From Ambrosia x helenae (lineage: Eukaryota; Streptophyta; Magnoliopsida; Asterales; Asteraceae), in contig CM061228.1 in assembly GCA_030844895.1 (NCBI GenBank), forward strand, positions 32,488,626-32,552,625: a stretch of 64,000 nucleotides of DNA, in the 5' to 3' direction. This document shows, one piece after another, positions 51,641 to 62,285 of the stretch (positions are counted from its first letter, which is position 1; each line of letters starts with the position of its first letter). Both the position numbers and the translations under genes were made by a program. The notes beneath the pieces were generated by a model. That model searched no databases. It was not told the origin of the DNA and saw only the letters and a list, made by a program, of their open reading frames with translations.

Positions 51641-54405
51641 TGTGACACCCGGCATGTTTGGGTCAACATTTTATAAACACATAAGTCTACCTTAGCGAAA
51701 AACGTTTATTAAACATACTTGAAGGGGTCAGTAGAGTCGGAACACAGTCCGTATTGTCCAGGGTCCAATGATTCGGGAGATCATTGGGTTAGTCACACAC
51801 ACACGATACGAGTCCCGTTGTTGGTGAATTACATAAACTAATTAAGTGTATGTGTAGACTAATTGTCGTATGGTGGATTATATGCTTAGATGTGTTTAAA
51901 TGATGTGTAGATAATCATCCGTGCTTAAATATGTTAAACATAGACTAAGGTTGCATGCTCGTATGTTAGGGTGCGTTAAAAACGACAAATTGGAAAACTA
52001 GAAAAAAACGTGAGTCCTGGTTCGACCAATCGAATGGGCGAACCTGGACAATACTCCTGGTTCGACCCTTGTAAAAGGGGCGAACCTGGGATATGGAATT
52101 TAAAGAATTTCATTCGACCAAGTCAGGGTACGTTCGACCCTATGAAAGGGTCGAAGGAGGGTACATTCGCCCAGGTAAAAGGGGCGAATGTGGACATGGT
52201 ATAAATACCACACTTTGTCATTTTTCACCATTTCACAAACCCTAAACGCCTCAAAACACTCTCTAGAAACTTTAAACATTGGGGAAGGAGTTTTTGCCCT
52301 TGTTTTCTATAATCTAACCTACAAACATGTTCTACACAAAGATCTAAGGTGTGTTCTTCATTCTAAATCATTTTTAAAGCATTTCAATTCGTTTTATGTG
52401 ATGTTATGTATTGTTTGATGATTGATTGTTGTATAGATGTTATAAAAATGATCTAGGACTGTTATTGATGATGATTTATGATTGAGATAGGTTACAATTG
52501 ATTATTGATGATGTTATGTTCATTTTAGGGATTTTGGGTTAGATCTAGGGCTTGTTCATGATGATAGTGATAAGGATATGATTGGGGGATTTATTGTTCA
52601 TGATAATCTGAGTATATTAAGATGATTATTGATTGATTTCATAAAGTTTCCTAATTGGGTAAAGATTGCATGCGTTTGATGTGACATCTCCATAATTTGC
52701 TATTTCGGGTAACTTGTTAAACGGACGGATTTCGGGATAAAATTGGTAGGGTTTTGTAGGAATATGTTAATGATAGTTGACTGCTGTGATTGGTGATGTT
52801 TCGTGATGTTTTCGGACCGTTTAGATGCGTTTTGGTGCGTTTTATAAAATGCTGATGAAAACGGGCGAACGTGGAATAAAATTGGTTCGAATGGGCGAAC
52901 GTGGAACAAAACATGGGAAAAAACGGGCGAACGTGGAAAAACGGGCGAACGTGGAAAAACGGGCGAATGTGGGAAAAACGGGCGAACGTGGGAAAAACGG
53001 GCGAACGTGGCTCAAACGGGCGAACGTGGAACAAAATGTGGGAAAAACGGGCGAACGTGGAAATGGGAAAAACCACATTCGACCATCTGATGTCCAGAAT
53101 GAGATTTTTGATGCAAACTAAGTGTTTTATGCTTGAAACTTATGTGTTAAACTTATGTGCAAGACTAATTGATGTAATGGGTCACCAACGGGATGTCGGG
53201 TCGGTCTGGGATGTCCGGTTAACGTTTAAACACACTTTTTAACACACGTAGTCAAGATCTGGACAATCGGGGACTAGTTAGGCTTCGGGTTAATAGTCAT
53301 CACACTTATGTAAACTCATTGATAGGTTGTCATTAGTTGGGATTATCATACACGTGTTGGAATTCTAGTTATCAGAAGACGCACTCTAAGGTGAGTTTCA
53401 TGGCCCCTCTTTTATACACTTTTCTCTCGGGGGAGAAGCATGCCACACGTTTTAACAAATACAACGTTTATGTTTTGAAACACAACGCTTTTGAAACACA
53501 ACACTTATGAAACGCAACGCTTTTGAAACGCAACGCTTTTAGAAACATGACGCCTTTTGGGAATGTGACTCTTTTAAGAAACGTGACGCGTTTGGCACTT
53601 GGCATATTTAACATTGGCATTTGACACTTTTAAACATTGGCATTTGGCATATTTAACATTGGCATTTGACACTTTTAAACATTGGCATTTGGCATATTTA
53701 AACATTGGCACTTGACACTTTTAAACATTGACACTTGGCATTTGGTACTTGGCGCTTGGCACTTATTTACTATACGACGAAACCTAAGTCCCTATTGAAA
53801 CCATGAATGTGCGGGGCACAACGGGGGAAATGTGGATAGATCTATCGGGCGTGACGAACCCCACCTGACGGCTGGGAGCCGGGCGGGTGCATATTGTCTC
53901 TACTTGACACTTGACACTTGGCACATGGGCAGCAACTCGAGCAACGTTTGTCAGTAATGGTTTTAGCAACACAGTCGTAGTAGTAAGGGAACGTTTGTTA
54001 TTTACTTGGAACTTTTGCACACTTGGCACTTTATGAGAAATCGCTTTACACATGAAAATGTTTACGAACTTAAAACCTGTGAACTCACCAGCATTATATG
54101 TTGACATCTTTTTGGCATGTTTTCTCAGGTCGCTAAGGTAGCAACATTGAGTATAGGCGCACGGAGTCTCACGGCGTCTAGGGATCATATGCATGTTTTG
54201 TTAAACATTTTAGACTTTGAGTTTTACTTTTAAGTTGTGATAATACATTTTGCTTCCGCTGTGTTAGAACGGTTTTGAAACTCAATGGTAGTTTACGTTG
54301 TTTTCTTATCATATAGATGTCGTTTATTGTGACCGTTGACTTGGATCCTGGTGTGTCACGCGCCTCGCGGTAAAACCCCGCACGTGGAAATTTGAGGGTG
54401 TGACA
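51641..54405 (+). repeat. 3' LTR of the gag-only gypsy (2765 bp)
   Basis: Matches 46500-49259 with scattered substitutions. It lacks the ~110-bp segment of the 5' LTR (junction near 52393) but has nine GGGCGAAyGTGG copies (52863-53060) where the 5' LTR has four, and one extra TTGGCATTT block near 53640-53690. TATA box at 52200-52207. Confidence 0.92.
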
Positions 54406-54410
54406 CCGTT

Positions 54411-54671
54411 AATGATGCGCGTTCGTTTTCTGAAATCCGATGTCTGATCGGAAAATTCTTGTTCGCCGGAATCTTCTTCTTCACCGGTGAAGGAACGGTT
54501 ACAGGTTTAGTGAATTCCTTTATCTTCGATTCTGGTTGGCGTATGAATGTTTAGAAGCCTTAATCTCTAACGCTCTGTTTCTGTCCGATAATTATTCCTT
54601 TGTTCCGATTGAAGTTTCTTCACGAAGAAGATGATCGGAAACGACGATATGATCGGAAAAAACTTGGTAAC
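54411..54671 (-). other. Leader region of the old copia, middle part
   Basis: Sequence between the gag-only gypsy and the young copia that continues the leader of the copia at 42885-45610. It is non-coding. Confidence 0.7.
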
Positions 54672-54800
54672 TATGGCGTATCAAAGTTGATGCCTTCATT
54701 CTATTCAATGTCCCACATATATAGTACAAGATTGCTCCTTAATTATAGGAGATATTAATTACAATTTAAAACCATTGACTATTCTAAATATACATGTGTG

Positions 54801-56411
54801 TCAATACGCCCCCGCAGTTGAAGCATCGGGTGGACCGATGTTGAGACTGGACCGAAAGTCTTCAAACAGAATGTGAGGAAGGCCTTTGGTGAAGATATCC
54901 GCTATCTGATGTCTGGACGGAACATGAAGAACTCGAATGTGCCCACGCCGTACCTGTTCACGAACAAAATGAATATCGAGCTCAATGTGTTTAGTGCGTT
55001 GGTGTTGCACCGGGTTGCCAGACAAATAGACGGCACTAATGTTATCACAGTAGACAAGTGTGGCACGTGAAAGAGGATGATGAAGCTCGAGAAGCAGATT
55101 GCGAAGCCAACATATATCTGCAACAACATTCGCAACGCCCCGATATTCAGCCTCAGCACTGGATCTTGAGACAGTAGACTGACGTTTGGAGGACCAAGAA
55201 ATGAGGTTGTCTCCCAAGTAGACACAATAACCAGACGTGGAGCAGCGAGTATCCGGGCAACCGGCCCAATCAGCATCCGTGTATGCTAGTAACGATAAAT
55301 GAGGAACCGGACCAAGAAGTAACCCGTGATCAGATGTGCCCTGTAGATAACGAATAATGCGTTTTAACGCATTCCAGTGATCCTGTCGGGGATCATGCAT
55401 GTGCATGCAAATTTGCTGCACGGCGTAAGAAATGTCTGGTCTGGTGAATGTGAGATACTGTAAAGCTCCTGCAAGACTGCGATAAGTAGCTGGATCATCA
55501 TGAGGAGGCCCTGAATCAGTAGATAATTTGGACTGAGTGTCAACCGGCGTTGCTACCGGTTTGCACGAATCCATGGCAGCCCGATGAATAATGTCCTGAA
55601 CGTATGCCTGCTGAGATAGAAACATCTTGTTGCCAGTCCTCGTTACCTGAATGCCCAAAAAATAAGATAGAGGTCCTAAGTCTTTCATAGCAAATTCACC
55701 AGATAAAATATTCATTAATCGCATGCGAAGAGCCTCAGTGGATGTGGTGAGAATAATGTCGTCTACATAAATAAGAAGGTAAGCAATATCGGACCCATGA
55801 TGATATATAAATAAGGAGTTGTCAGATTTGCTCTGCTGAAATCCATGTAGTGTGACAAAATCTATGAATCGCTGGTACCAGGCCCGTGGGGCCTGTTTGA
55901 GACCATACAAGGACCTGTTAAGACGACATACATGATCAGGAAAATCCTTGTGACGAAAACCAATAGGTTGATGCATGTAGACAGTTTCTTCCAAGTTGCC
56001 ATGAAGAAAAGCATTCGTGACATCTAACTGATGAATAGGCCACGACTTGGACAGTGCCAATGATAAGGCAAGGCGAACGGTAGAAGGTTTTACCACCGGG
56101 CTAAAGGTTTCACCACAGTCTATGCCCGTCTGCTGTTTGCGACCATCACACACTAACCGCGCTTTGTAGCGCTCCAAGCTTCCATCAGACCTGAATTTAT
56201 GTTTAAATAACCACAAGCAACGAATAATATTCATATCGGGTGTCCTAGGTACAAGCTCCCAGGTCTTATTTTTAATAAGGGCACTAAATTCATTGGTCAT
56301 GGCATCATGCCATTCTGGAGTGGACAAGGCAACCTGAGGATTTTTAGGGATAGGTGCAATGGCAGAGGTATGAAGATTAAAGTGTTGTTTTGGTTTGTGA
56401 ATGCCGCTCAT
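54801..56411 (-). CDS. RT and RNase H of the young copia (3' half of Pol)
   Basis: Minus strand, 536 codons from an internal Met. The frame is open further upstream, so this is not the natural start. RT motifs: WELVPRTPDMNIIRCLWLFK, QLDVTNAFLHGNLEETVYM, SLYGLKQAPRAWYQRF and the catalytic YVDDIILTTS. RNase H: YTDADWAGCPDTRCSTSGY, SRSSAEAEYRGVA, YCDNISAVYLSGN and KHIELDIHFVRE, then the usual end IADIFTKGLP. All catalytic residues look intact. In a functional copy it would be joined to the frame at 56447-59251. Here a shift separates them. The stop lies at 54801, just before the LTR end of 54806. Confidence 0.9.
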   Translation of the reverse strand: MSGIHKPKQHFNLHTSAIAPIPKNPQVALSTPEWHDAMTNEFSALIKNKTWELVPRTPDMNIIRCLWLFKHKFRSDGSLERYKARLVCDGRKQQTGIDCGETFSPVVKPSTVRLALSLALSKSWPIHQLDVTNAFLHGNLEETVYMHQPIGFRHKDFPDHVCRLNRSLYGLKQAPRAWYQRFIDFVTLHGFQQSKSDNSLFIYHHGSDIAYLLIYVDDIILTTSTEALRMRLMNILSGEFAMKDLGPLSYFLGIQVTRTGNKMFLSQQAYVQDIIHRAAMDSCKPVATPVDTQSKLSTDSGPPHDDPATYRSLAGALQYLTFTRPDISYAVQQICMHMHDPRQDHWNALKRIIRYLQGTSDHGLLLGPVPHLSLLAYTDADWAGCPDTRCSTSGYCVYLGDNLISWSSKRQSTVSRSSAEAEYRGVANVVADICWLRNLLLELHHPLSRATLVYCDNISAVYLSGNPVQHQRTKHIELDIHFVREQVRRGHIRVLHVPSRHQIADIFTKGLPHILFEDFRSSLNIGPPDASTAGAY

Positions 56412-56446
56412 TGAGCGAGTGTGAATAGTTCGAGGAGCGGGGTGAT

Positions 56447-59251
56447 TTAGAGCAGGAGTTGGGCTGGAAGTAGTAGAAGATGTAGACTGTGGAGGTGGGC
56501 CGAAAGGAAGGTTAGTGGTAGAGGAGATGTTGGGCTGAGTGTGAGGAAGAGGGTTTGGGCCCGCGTTGTGGGCCTGAGTAGTGGAGGTATTAGTGTGAGG
56601 AGGGGAGTGAGGTGTGTTTGTTGTGGGGTGATGTAGGGACTGTTGGGGAGGGGCGAGTGATGGTGAGTCGGGTGGGCCAGAAGAGTTAGAGTGGGGTGGT
56701 TGTGGAATATTGTTGGGCGGGCTGAGATGGTGGGAATTGGATGGACCGGAGGGTGTTGGGCCGAGGTGGTGGGGGGTGAAGTTGGGTTGTTTGGTTGTTT
56801 ATTTTGTAAGTATTCCCAAACGAGTGGGCTAATTGTTGGGTTAAGGAAGTCATATGTGGGAGGTTTGATTGGAGATTGAATAGCATAGGGAAAGATAGAT
56901 TCTTCAAAATGAACATGGCGAGAAATGGTGATTTGATGAGTCGTGAGATCAAGACACTTGTACCGACGATGATTGGCAGGGTAGCCAAGAAATACACAAG
57001 GGTGAGAGCGGAAGTTTAATTTGTGAATGGTGGTGGAGGGTGTGAGAGGGTAGCAAAGACACCCGAAAGTGCGAAGGTGGTCGTACTCGGGTGTGCAGTT
57101 GTACAGGAGAGATGTGGGGGATTTGAAGTTATGAAGTTTGTTGGGTAAGATGTTGAGAAGATATGTGGCAGTTTCAAGAGCATGATGCCACAAGTTTGGT
57201 GGGAGAGAGGCTTGAGCAAGGAGGGTACGAATCATGTTGTTGATGGTGCGGAGTTTGCGTTCCGCTTTACCATTTTGGGAGGATGTGTAGGGACATGAAA
57301 AACGAAATTGCATGCCATTATGATTGCAGAAATTATAGAACTGTTGATTTGCATATTCTTTACCATTGTCACATTGAAATTGTTTGATTTTACGTTCGAA
57401 TTGAGTGTGGATTAAATTGTGAAGGGTGGTAAATGTATGAAAAACTTGTGATTTAGTAGACAAGGGAAAAGTCCACAGAAAATTCGTAAAATCATCCAAA
57501 AACAATATGTAATATTTGTGACCGCCCGTACTAAGTATGGGAGAGGTCCATAAGTCACTGTGAACAATGTCAAATGCAGAACAAGTAGAATTAATAGAAT
57601 CATAAAATGGCAATTTAACACTTTTGCCAAACACACAAGATTGACAAAGTGTTTTATTCAGTTTTCCATAATCAATAAATGAAGAAAGTTTTAATGACTG
57701 AAGCAAATTGTTTCCGGGATGACCCAAACGTTGATGCCAGCGATCCTGAGAGACAGCAACAAAGGAGGAGGGTTGGTTGGTCTTGAGTGGTAGAGGCTCA
57801 GTGAGAGGATAAAGATCGCCGGTACTATTGCATCGTAGGATAGGAGCCCGAGTTTTGAGATCCTTCACAAGAAAGCCAAAAGGGTCAAATTCAACAGAAA
57901 CTAAGTTGTCAGTGGTAAGTCGACGAACAGATATAAGATTTTTTATAATATTAGGGGCAAAAAGGACGTTGTTTAGTTTAAGAGGTGGGTAGGGTGGTGG
58001 GAGGACTTGGTTGCCTTGTGCCACAACAGGTATAGACGTGCCATTACCAACAATTATGAATTTATTAGTGCACTTATTAAAGTTAGACGGGGAGTATATA
58101 CCTTGCTGATTGGCAGAGTGCGAGGAGGCGCCAGTGTCCATGAGGCCTTGATCTGGTGGGTTTAGTGCCAATGAGTAAAGTGCCTGTTCAATATCCGTAG
58201 GAGAGTAGTTGGTGTGATGGGCTTGATCAGGTCGTGGGCCAAGTATCCCTTGAGAGGTTTGGCTATTGGGCTTGGATGGGTATGGACAAGGGGGTTGGGC
58301 CACATTAGCTTGATTGGTATTATTATTATTATTGGATTTAAATAGCGAGGCCCATTGGGTTGCTGTCCATGAGTGTGGAAAGATAATATATGGATGGGTA
58401 GGCTGACTGTTGATGTGCGAAGTAGGCCGGCCAGAATTGGTGGTGTTGTTCCGACCCCGACCGCGGCCCCGACCACCACGCGGGCGGCCTTGACCTCGGG
58501 CTGAGTTAGACGCAGGCTGAGATGTGTTATGGGTGTAGGTCGAAGCAGTGGTATGTAAGGCCGTAGAAGCCGACTGCGAACCTCGGGATACTTGGCGTTT
58601 TTTCTTCAATTCTTCCTGATTCAGACGTGACCGGACATCGCTGAACGTGGGTAGCGGGTCACGGTTCTGAAGGACAGTAGAGATACTGTCGTATTGTTCC
58701 GTCAAGCCAGTTAGTACCTGCAAAACAAGCATACGGTTATCGACAGGAGCGCCAACTGCAGCGAGTTGGTCGGAAAGTTGTTTGGCATGATCACAATAGT
58801 CTCCCATGGAAGCAAAATTTTCAAGGGACAGATTGGCGAACTCTTGACCCAGAAAAACTGCTCGGGTGTTTTGATTGTCTTGAAACTCATTCTCGACGGC
58901 CAGCCAAGCATCCAGCGCGGTCTGACCGGGTTGAATGATAATACGGAGAAGGGGCTGAGACACGGTGGCATAAATCCACTGTTTGACTAGGGCGTCCAGC
59001 CTAGTCCAGAGATGTTCGGCGGCGAGGGCTGCTGCCTCAGCCTTGGCAGCAGCAGCAGCGTCCGAAGAAGTCGCAGCGGAGGTGACCGGTGGTCTGGGTG
59101 CGAGATGATCAGCAACCTCATACGCCTGGCAGTGAACTTGGAATAGAGTTTTCCAGGTTCCATAATGTGTGGAGTCTTTTTCGAGAACGATGGGGATGTG
59201 CGACTTGATGTTAGTCACTGTGAGTGCGGGATGAAGAGGGGTTGAGTCCAT
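56447..59251 (-). CDS. Gag, protease and integrase of the young copia (5' part of Gag-Pol)
   Basis: Minus strand, 934 codons from ATG 59251, about 115 bases after the primer site. Gag (LTVTNIKSHIPIVLEKDSTH, YGTWKTLFQVHC) has an RG-rich box (RGRGRGRNN, about residues 255-275) in place of an obvious zinc knuckle. Protease active site is LMDTGASSHSANQQG (about 370). The integrase zinc segment WHQRLGHPGNN...CQSCVFGKSVKLPF lies near 507-555. The core has D (IVHSDLWTSP), D (FQCDNGKEY) and E (NGKAERKLR). A frameshift in the proline/threonine/serine-rich linker, roughly 56550-56800, ends the frame before RT. It is the only clear lesion. Confidence 0.92.
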   Translation of the reverse strand: MDSTPLHPALTVTNIKSHIPIVLEKDSTHYGTWKTLFQVHCQAYEVADHLAPRPPVTSAATSSDAAAAAKAEAAALAAEHLWTRLDALVKQWIYATVSQPLLRIIIQPGQTALDAWLAVENEFQDNQNTRAVFLGQEFANLSLENFASMGDYCDHAKQLSDQLAAVGAPVDNRMLVLQVLTGLTEQYDSISTVLQNRDPLPTFSDVRSRLNQEELKKKRQVSRGSQSASTALHTTASTYTHNTSQPASNSARGQGRPRGGRGRGRGRNNTTNSGRPTSHINSQPTHPYIIFPHSWTATQWASLFKSNNNNNTNQANVAQPPCPYPSKPNSQTSQGILGPRPDQAHHTNYSPTDIEQALYSLALNPPDQGLMDTGASSHSANQQGIYSPSNFNKCTNKFIIVGNGTSIPVVAQGNQVLPPPYPPLKLNNVLFAPNIIKNLISVRRLTTDNLVSVEFDPFGFLVKDLKTRAPILRCNSTGDLYPLTEPLPLKTNQPSSFVAVSQDRWHQRLGHPGNNLLQSLKLSSFIDYGKLNKTLCQSCVFGKSVKLPFYDSINSTCSAFDIVHSDLWTSPILSTGGHKYYILFLDDFTNFLWTFPLSTKSQVFHTFTTLHNLIHTQFERKIKQFQCDNGKEYANQQFYNFCNHNGMQFRFSCPYTSSQNGKAERKLRTINNMIRTLLAQASLPPNLWHHALETATYLLNILPNKLHNFKSPTSLLYNCTPEYDHLRTFGCLCYPLTPSTTIHKLNFRSHPCVFLGYPANHRRYKCLDLTTHQITISRHVHFEESIFPYAIQSPIKPPTYDFLNPTISPLVWEYLQNKQPNNPTSPPTTSAQHPPVHPIPTISARPTIFHNHPTLTLLAHPTHHHSPLPNSPYITPQQTHLTPLLTLIPPLLRPTTRAQTLFLTLSPTSPLPLTFLSAHLHSLHLLLLPAQLLL

Positions 59252-59521
59252 GAGGGTGATCAGAGAAGGTTTTGTTTGAGAAAGGAGAAGGGGATGTCGG
59301 GTGAAGAAGAACCTGCAGAGCAGCGGCGGCGGCAGGCGGGTGGGTTTAGGGTTGGATCGTGTGGGATAGGGCTGATACCATATTGGCGTATCAAAGTTGA
59401 TGCCTTCATTCTATTCAATGTCCCACATATATAGTACAAGATTGCTCCTTAATTATAGGAGATATTAATTACAATTTAAAACCATTGACTATTCTAAATA
59501 TACATGTGTGTCAATAGTAAC

Positions 59522-59536
59522 CGCTCTGATGCCAAC
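59522..59536 (-). other. Primer-binding site of the old copia
   Basis: Minus strand GTTGGCATCAGAGCG follows the LTR end CAACA. TGGCATCAGAGC differs by one base from the tRNA-iMet complement. It is separated from its gag by two inserted elements. Confidence 0.7.
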
Positions 59537-59815
59537 TGTTGGTCACACAGGATCGATAAAGGGTTTGATGTTTGAAAGAGAATTTGGTGTAATAAGATAA
59601 TTCACTAACACAAATGAAATGATACAATATGTTCGATATATATACATATGAAAGGTTGCGTCTCAACCTTTGAACCGACGTGACTATTCGGTATAACTAC
59701 CATTAACTAACTTAATAATATTAGACTTAGGATAAATAGGAAATCAATAATTATATGCCTTCATAATTTGGTATTAAAGATAGTTGAGTTTTGAACTTGA
59801 CAATAGATGTTAACA
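59537..59815 (-). repeat. Probable 5' LTR of the old copia
   Basis: Plus-strand start TGTTGGTCACAC next to the primer site, and GTTAACA at 59809-59815 as the likely other end. A TATATATATCG box (minus, about 59636-59648) fits a promoter. The outer boundary is uncertain because no second LTR is available. Confidence 0.5.
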
Positions 59816-61930
59816 AGATTTGTATGGTATGGTTACAGGTGAAGCTTTCATTTGGACGATTTTTGTGCCTCATTCAAGGAAGCAATGGTGATTATAGATG
59901 AATGATAGTCTTGATTTTTGAGATGTGAAATATAGAACATATTAGTAGTGTTTTGAAATTACTGGTCGGTTTTTGGTTGAGATGTTTGTGCTTTATTGAG
60001 CATATTGCAGTGATTTGAAATTGGCGGTCTGTGTTTGGTTGAGATGTTTGTGCCTTATTGAGCATATTAAAAGTGTGTTGAATTTACTAGTTTGTGTTTG
60101 CGTATGTTGTTCCGTGTTGAATTTACTGGTATGTGTTTGTGTATGTTGGTCCGTGTCCTTCGTAGGTTTTTTAAGCTTTATGTAGGAAAGAAAGATTTCT
60201 AAAGAAAAGCGGAGATTACTAAACAAAGTCCACCATTGTTGACGAACCGAATATAAGAAAGGTAAACGAAATTATGTTGTTTCTTTCTGTTTTTGTGTAT
60301 ACGATTGGTTTTCATAATGTTGTTGATTTATAGTGTTCCACAATGAATTTTAATGCTGTGAAGAAATCCTCAGAGGCTGGAGCACAAGAAAGAAAAGATG
60401 AGGGAAACGTTTTGTTTGGTGTTACGTATTTGCTTTAGTTATACAATGGATTATTTGAAATATTTCATAGTAAACATGTTAGGTAGTAAAGTTTGGTTAC
60501 TAAGTTGAGAATATGATTAGTACTATAAAAAGCTTGAAGTTTCCTCTGTAGATACTAATTTGGAAGAGAGGTATGTTGAATTTTTCGCTTCATAAATTTC
60601 ATAAATGGTTGCACATAATCAATTTTGACCTTTGCTCATTTTTCCCACAAGAGTCAACGTCCAAAACAATTTTTATATCCCATATTTTTATAGTCATAGG
60701 GTTTTCATTTGCCAATCCATGTTTATGTTTTTTGTTAATATTATCGACCCGATAACGATTCAGTTTGCAGTAAGAACTTTTGGAATGAACTGCGTGTTGC
60801 GAAACGAATTTTGATGCACAAGAATGTATAGAGGCAACCAAATCGCAAGACGCACAACACGCACTCGTGAAAGCCACTAGTTGTAATAATAAAGTTTATC
60901 TATCACCTCCTTAAAAGTTGAAATGGTAATCGAATATAAATGTTACTCCCAACACAAACAACAATGGATGCCTATGCTGATCGTTTAATTTATTAACTTC
61001 GTAACTTTCTTCTATGAAAATTTCCTATTACAAAATAAAAGCAATTTCTAAAAATTTAGGCTTTACTTTTGTTAGAGGGACGTGCCACAACCAAGAAGGT
61101 CCACAGGTACTTCACTACTAGTACGATAACATCGTTGCCGTGTTCACTGGTAGGTGTCCCCTGGACCTTCATGTTGGTTGTAACTAACGGACGTGAATAT
61201 GTTTCTTGAATGCAACAGTCAAATATTTTGACCATTTATATGTTTTGACCGTTCATTATTTTTACCGTTGTTATTATTGGAGATGTTATTACAGTGCCAG
61301 TGCGTAACACTCATGCAGTGCAAAACCCACCGACTACAGTGCAAAACCCATGGCCGAAGGTTACAAAACTGATCCATACCCTCACTAACGTGATCTCCTC
61401 ATTTACATTCCACAGAGCCATTTTTACTAGATGATTTTGGTTTTGGTATTAGAAATTATGGTGTTTTATAGGGTAAAAAAATTAGCCGTTAGGAAACGGT
61501 AATATTACCGTTTGAGAATTTATTACCATTGGACATTTAAATAACGGTTAACTTTTGTTAAATTGGAATGAAAATAAATAAAAGAATCAGTGAACTGATG
61601 CTTTCAAGCTGCGTTCAATAAATGAAACTGTAAAATAATATGAGTATGTAAAGTTGATTGAATTGATTGAAATTAGTAAAGTGAAAATAATTCACAACAG
61701 GTGCCCCTCCCCCGTAATATGATAATGTCAATAATTCATTATGACTCAAATAATTTAAGAAAGATAGCTTTCTCACACAAACTATCTCTCCCTCACACAA
61801 ACAAACATGTGTGAAAATCCAACCTCATTGATTAGCTTTCTCTTTCACTCAATGTTGCGTACGTCAATTGTGTTGATTACGAGTTAAGACTACATTAATA
61901 ATCTGTCCTTTACTAAAGAAATTTTTATAA
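59816..61930. other. Anonymous AT-rich DNA with a local tandem duplication
   Basis: A segment of about 60 bases (TTTGGTTGAGATGTTTGTGC..TTATTGAGCATATT) occurs twice at 59950-60068, followed by shorter diverged copies to about 60165. No protein family is recognisable in the short ORFs at 60573-60877. Confidence 0.5.
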
Positions 61931-61938
61931 TTTAACAA

Positions 61939-62077
61939 CCGGCATAGGCTCTGGCCTAGTGGTTAGGGAGTTTTGCTGAAAGGTTTTACTCCTATGAATG
62001 GTCACAAGTTTGAATCCTAATGAGAAGAATTTTCTCAGTGCCCTCCACAGGACTAGAAGTTTAGCCGTTAAAAAAAG
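61939..62077 (+). mobile_element. tRNA-derived SINE
   Basis: A-box TGGCCTAGTGG (61952-61962), B-box-like AGTTTGAATCC (62007-62017), a short body with CTCAGTGCCCTCCACAGGAC and a 3' A-run (TTAAAAAAAG). A clear target duplication was not found. Confidence 0.68.
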
Positions 62078-62285
62078 CAACCCGTTGTTTCAATTAACCA
62101 CTAATTGGTCTCTAATCAAGCCTATAAATCAAATAAAATAATGTTACAAACTTGTTAATTAACAAAGGAGAAGAAACAAACAAATATATTATTTAAAAAA
62201 AAACAACAGCTCTAACAATAAAGGTCAACAAACCATTTTCAACAAATAATATATTGTATAAAAGTAGTTTTATAAGCGATCTAAT

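Larger units (their letters stand above)
46500..54405 (+). mobile_element. Gag-only (non-autonomous) gypsy element, complete with TSD
   Basis: Perfect 5-bp target duplication CCGTT at 46495-46499 and 54406-54410. LTRs are 46500-49259 and 51641-54405. Primer site TGGTATCAGAGCC lies at 49263-49275 and a polypurine tract CAACAGGGGGATGATG precedes the 3' LTR. The internal region is only 2381 bp and encodes Gag. Protease, RT and integrase are missing, so mobilisation would need a helper. Confidence 0.93.
54672..59516 (-). mobile_element. Young Ty1/copia element, complete with TSD (4845 bp)
   Basis: Perfect target duplication GTAAC at 54667-54671 and 59517-59521. LTRs are 135 bp (54672-54806) and 136 bp (59381-59516) and appear identical apart from one missing T at the left LTR start. 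LTR ends are TATTGACAC...GCCAATA, not TG...CA. Primer site TGGTATCAGCCC (59380-59369, minus) and a polypurine tract (CAACTGCGGGGGCG, about 54807-54820) are present. Short LTRs and size resemble the Ale/Retrofit group. Lineage is inferred. Confidence 0.93.

Noticed and set aside
52825..53242. ORFs rich in GRTWKNGRTW or HVRPFF repeats
   Set aside because: They translate the GGGCGAACGTGG repeat of the LTR on both strands.
60573..60877. Overlapping ORFs on both strands
   Set aside because: No family, AT-rich, and both strands open by chance.
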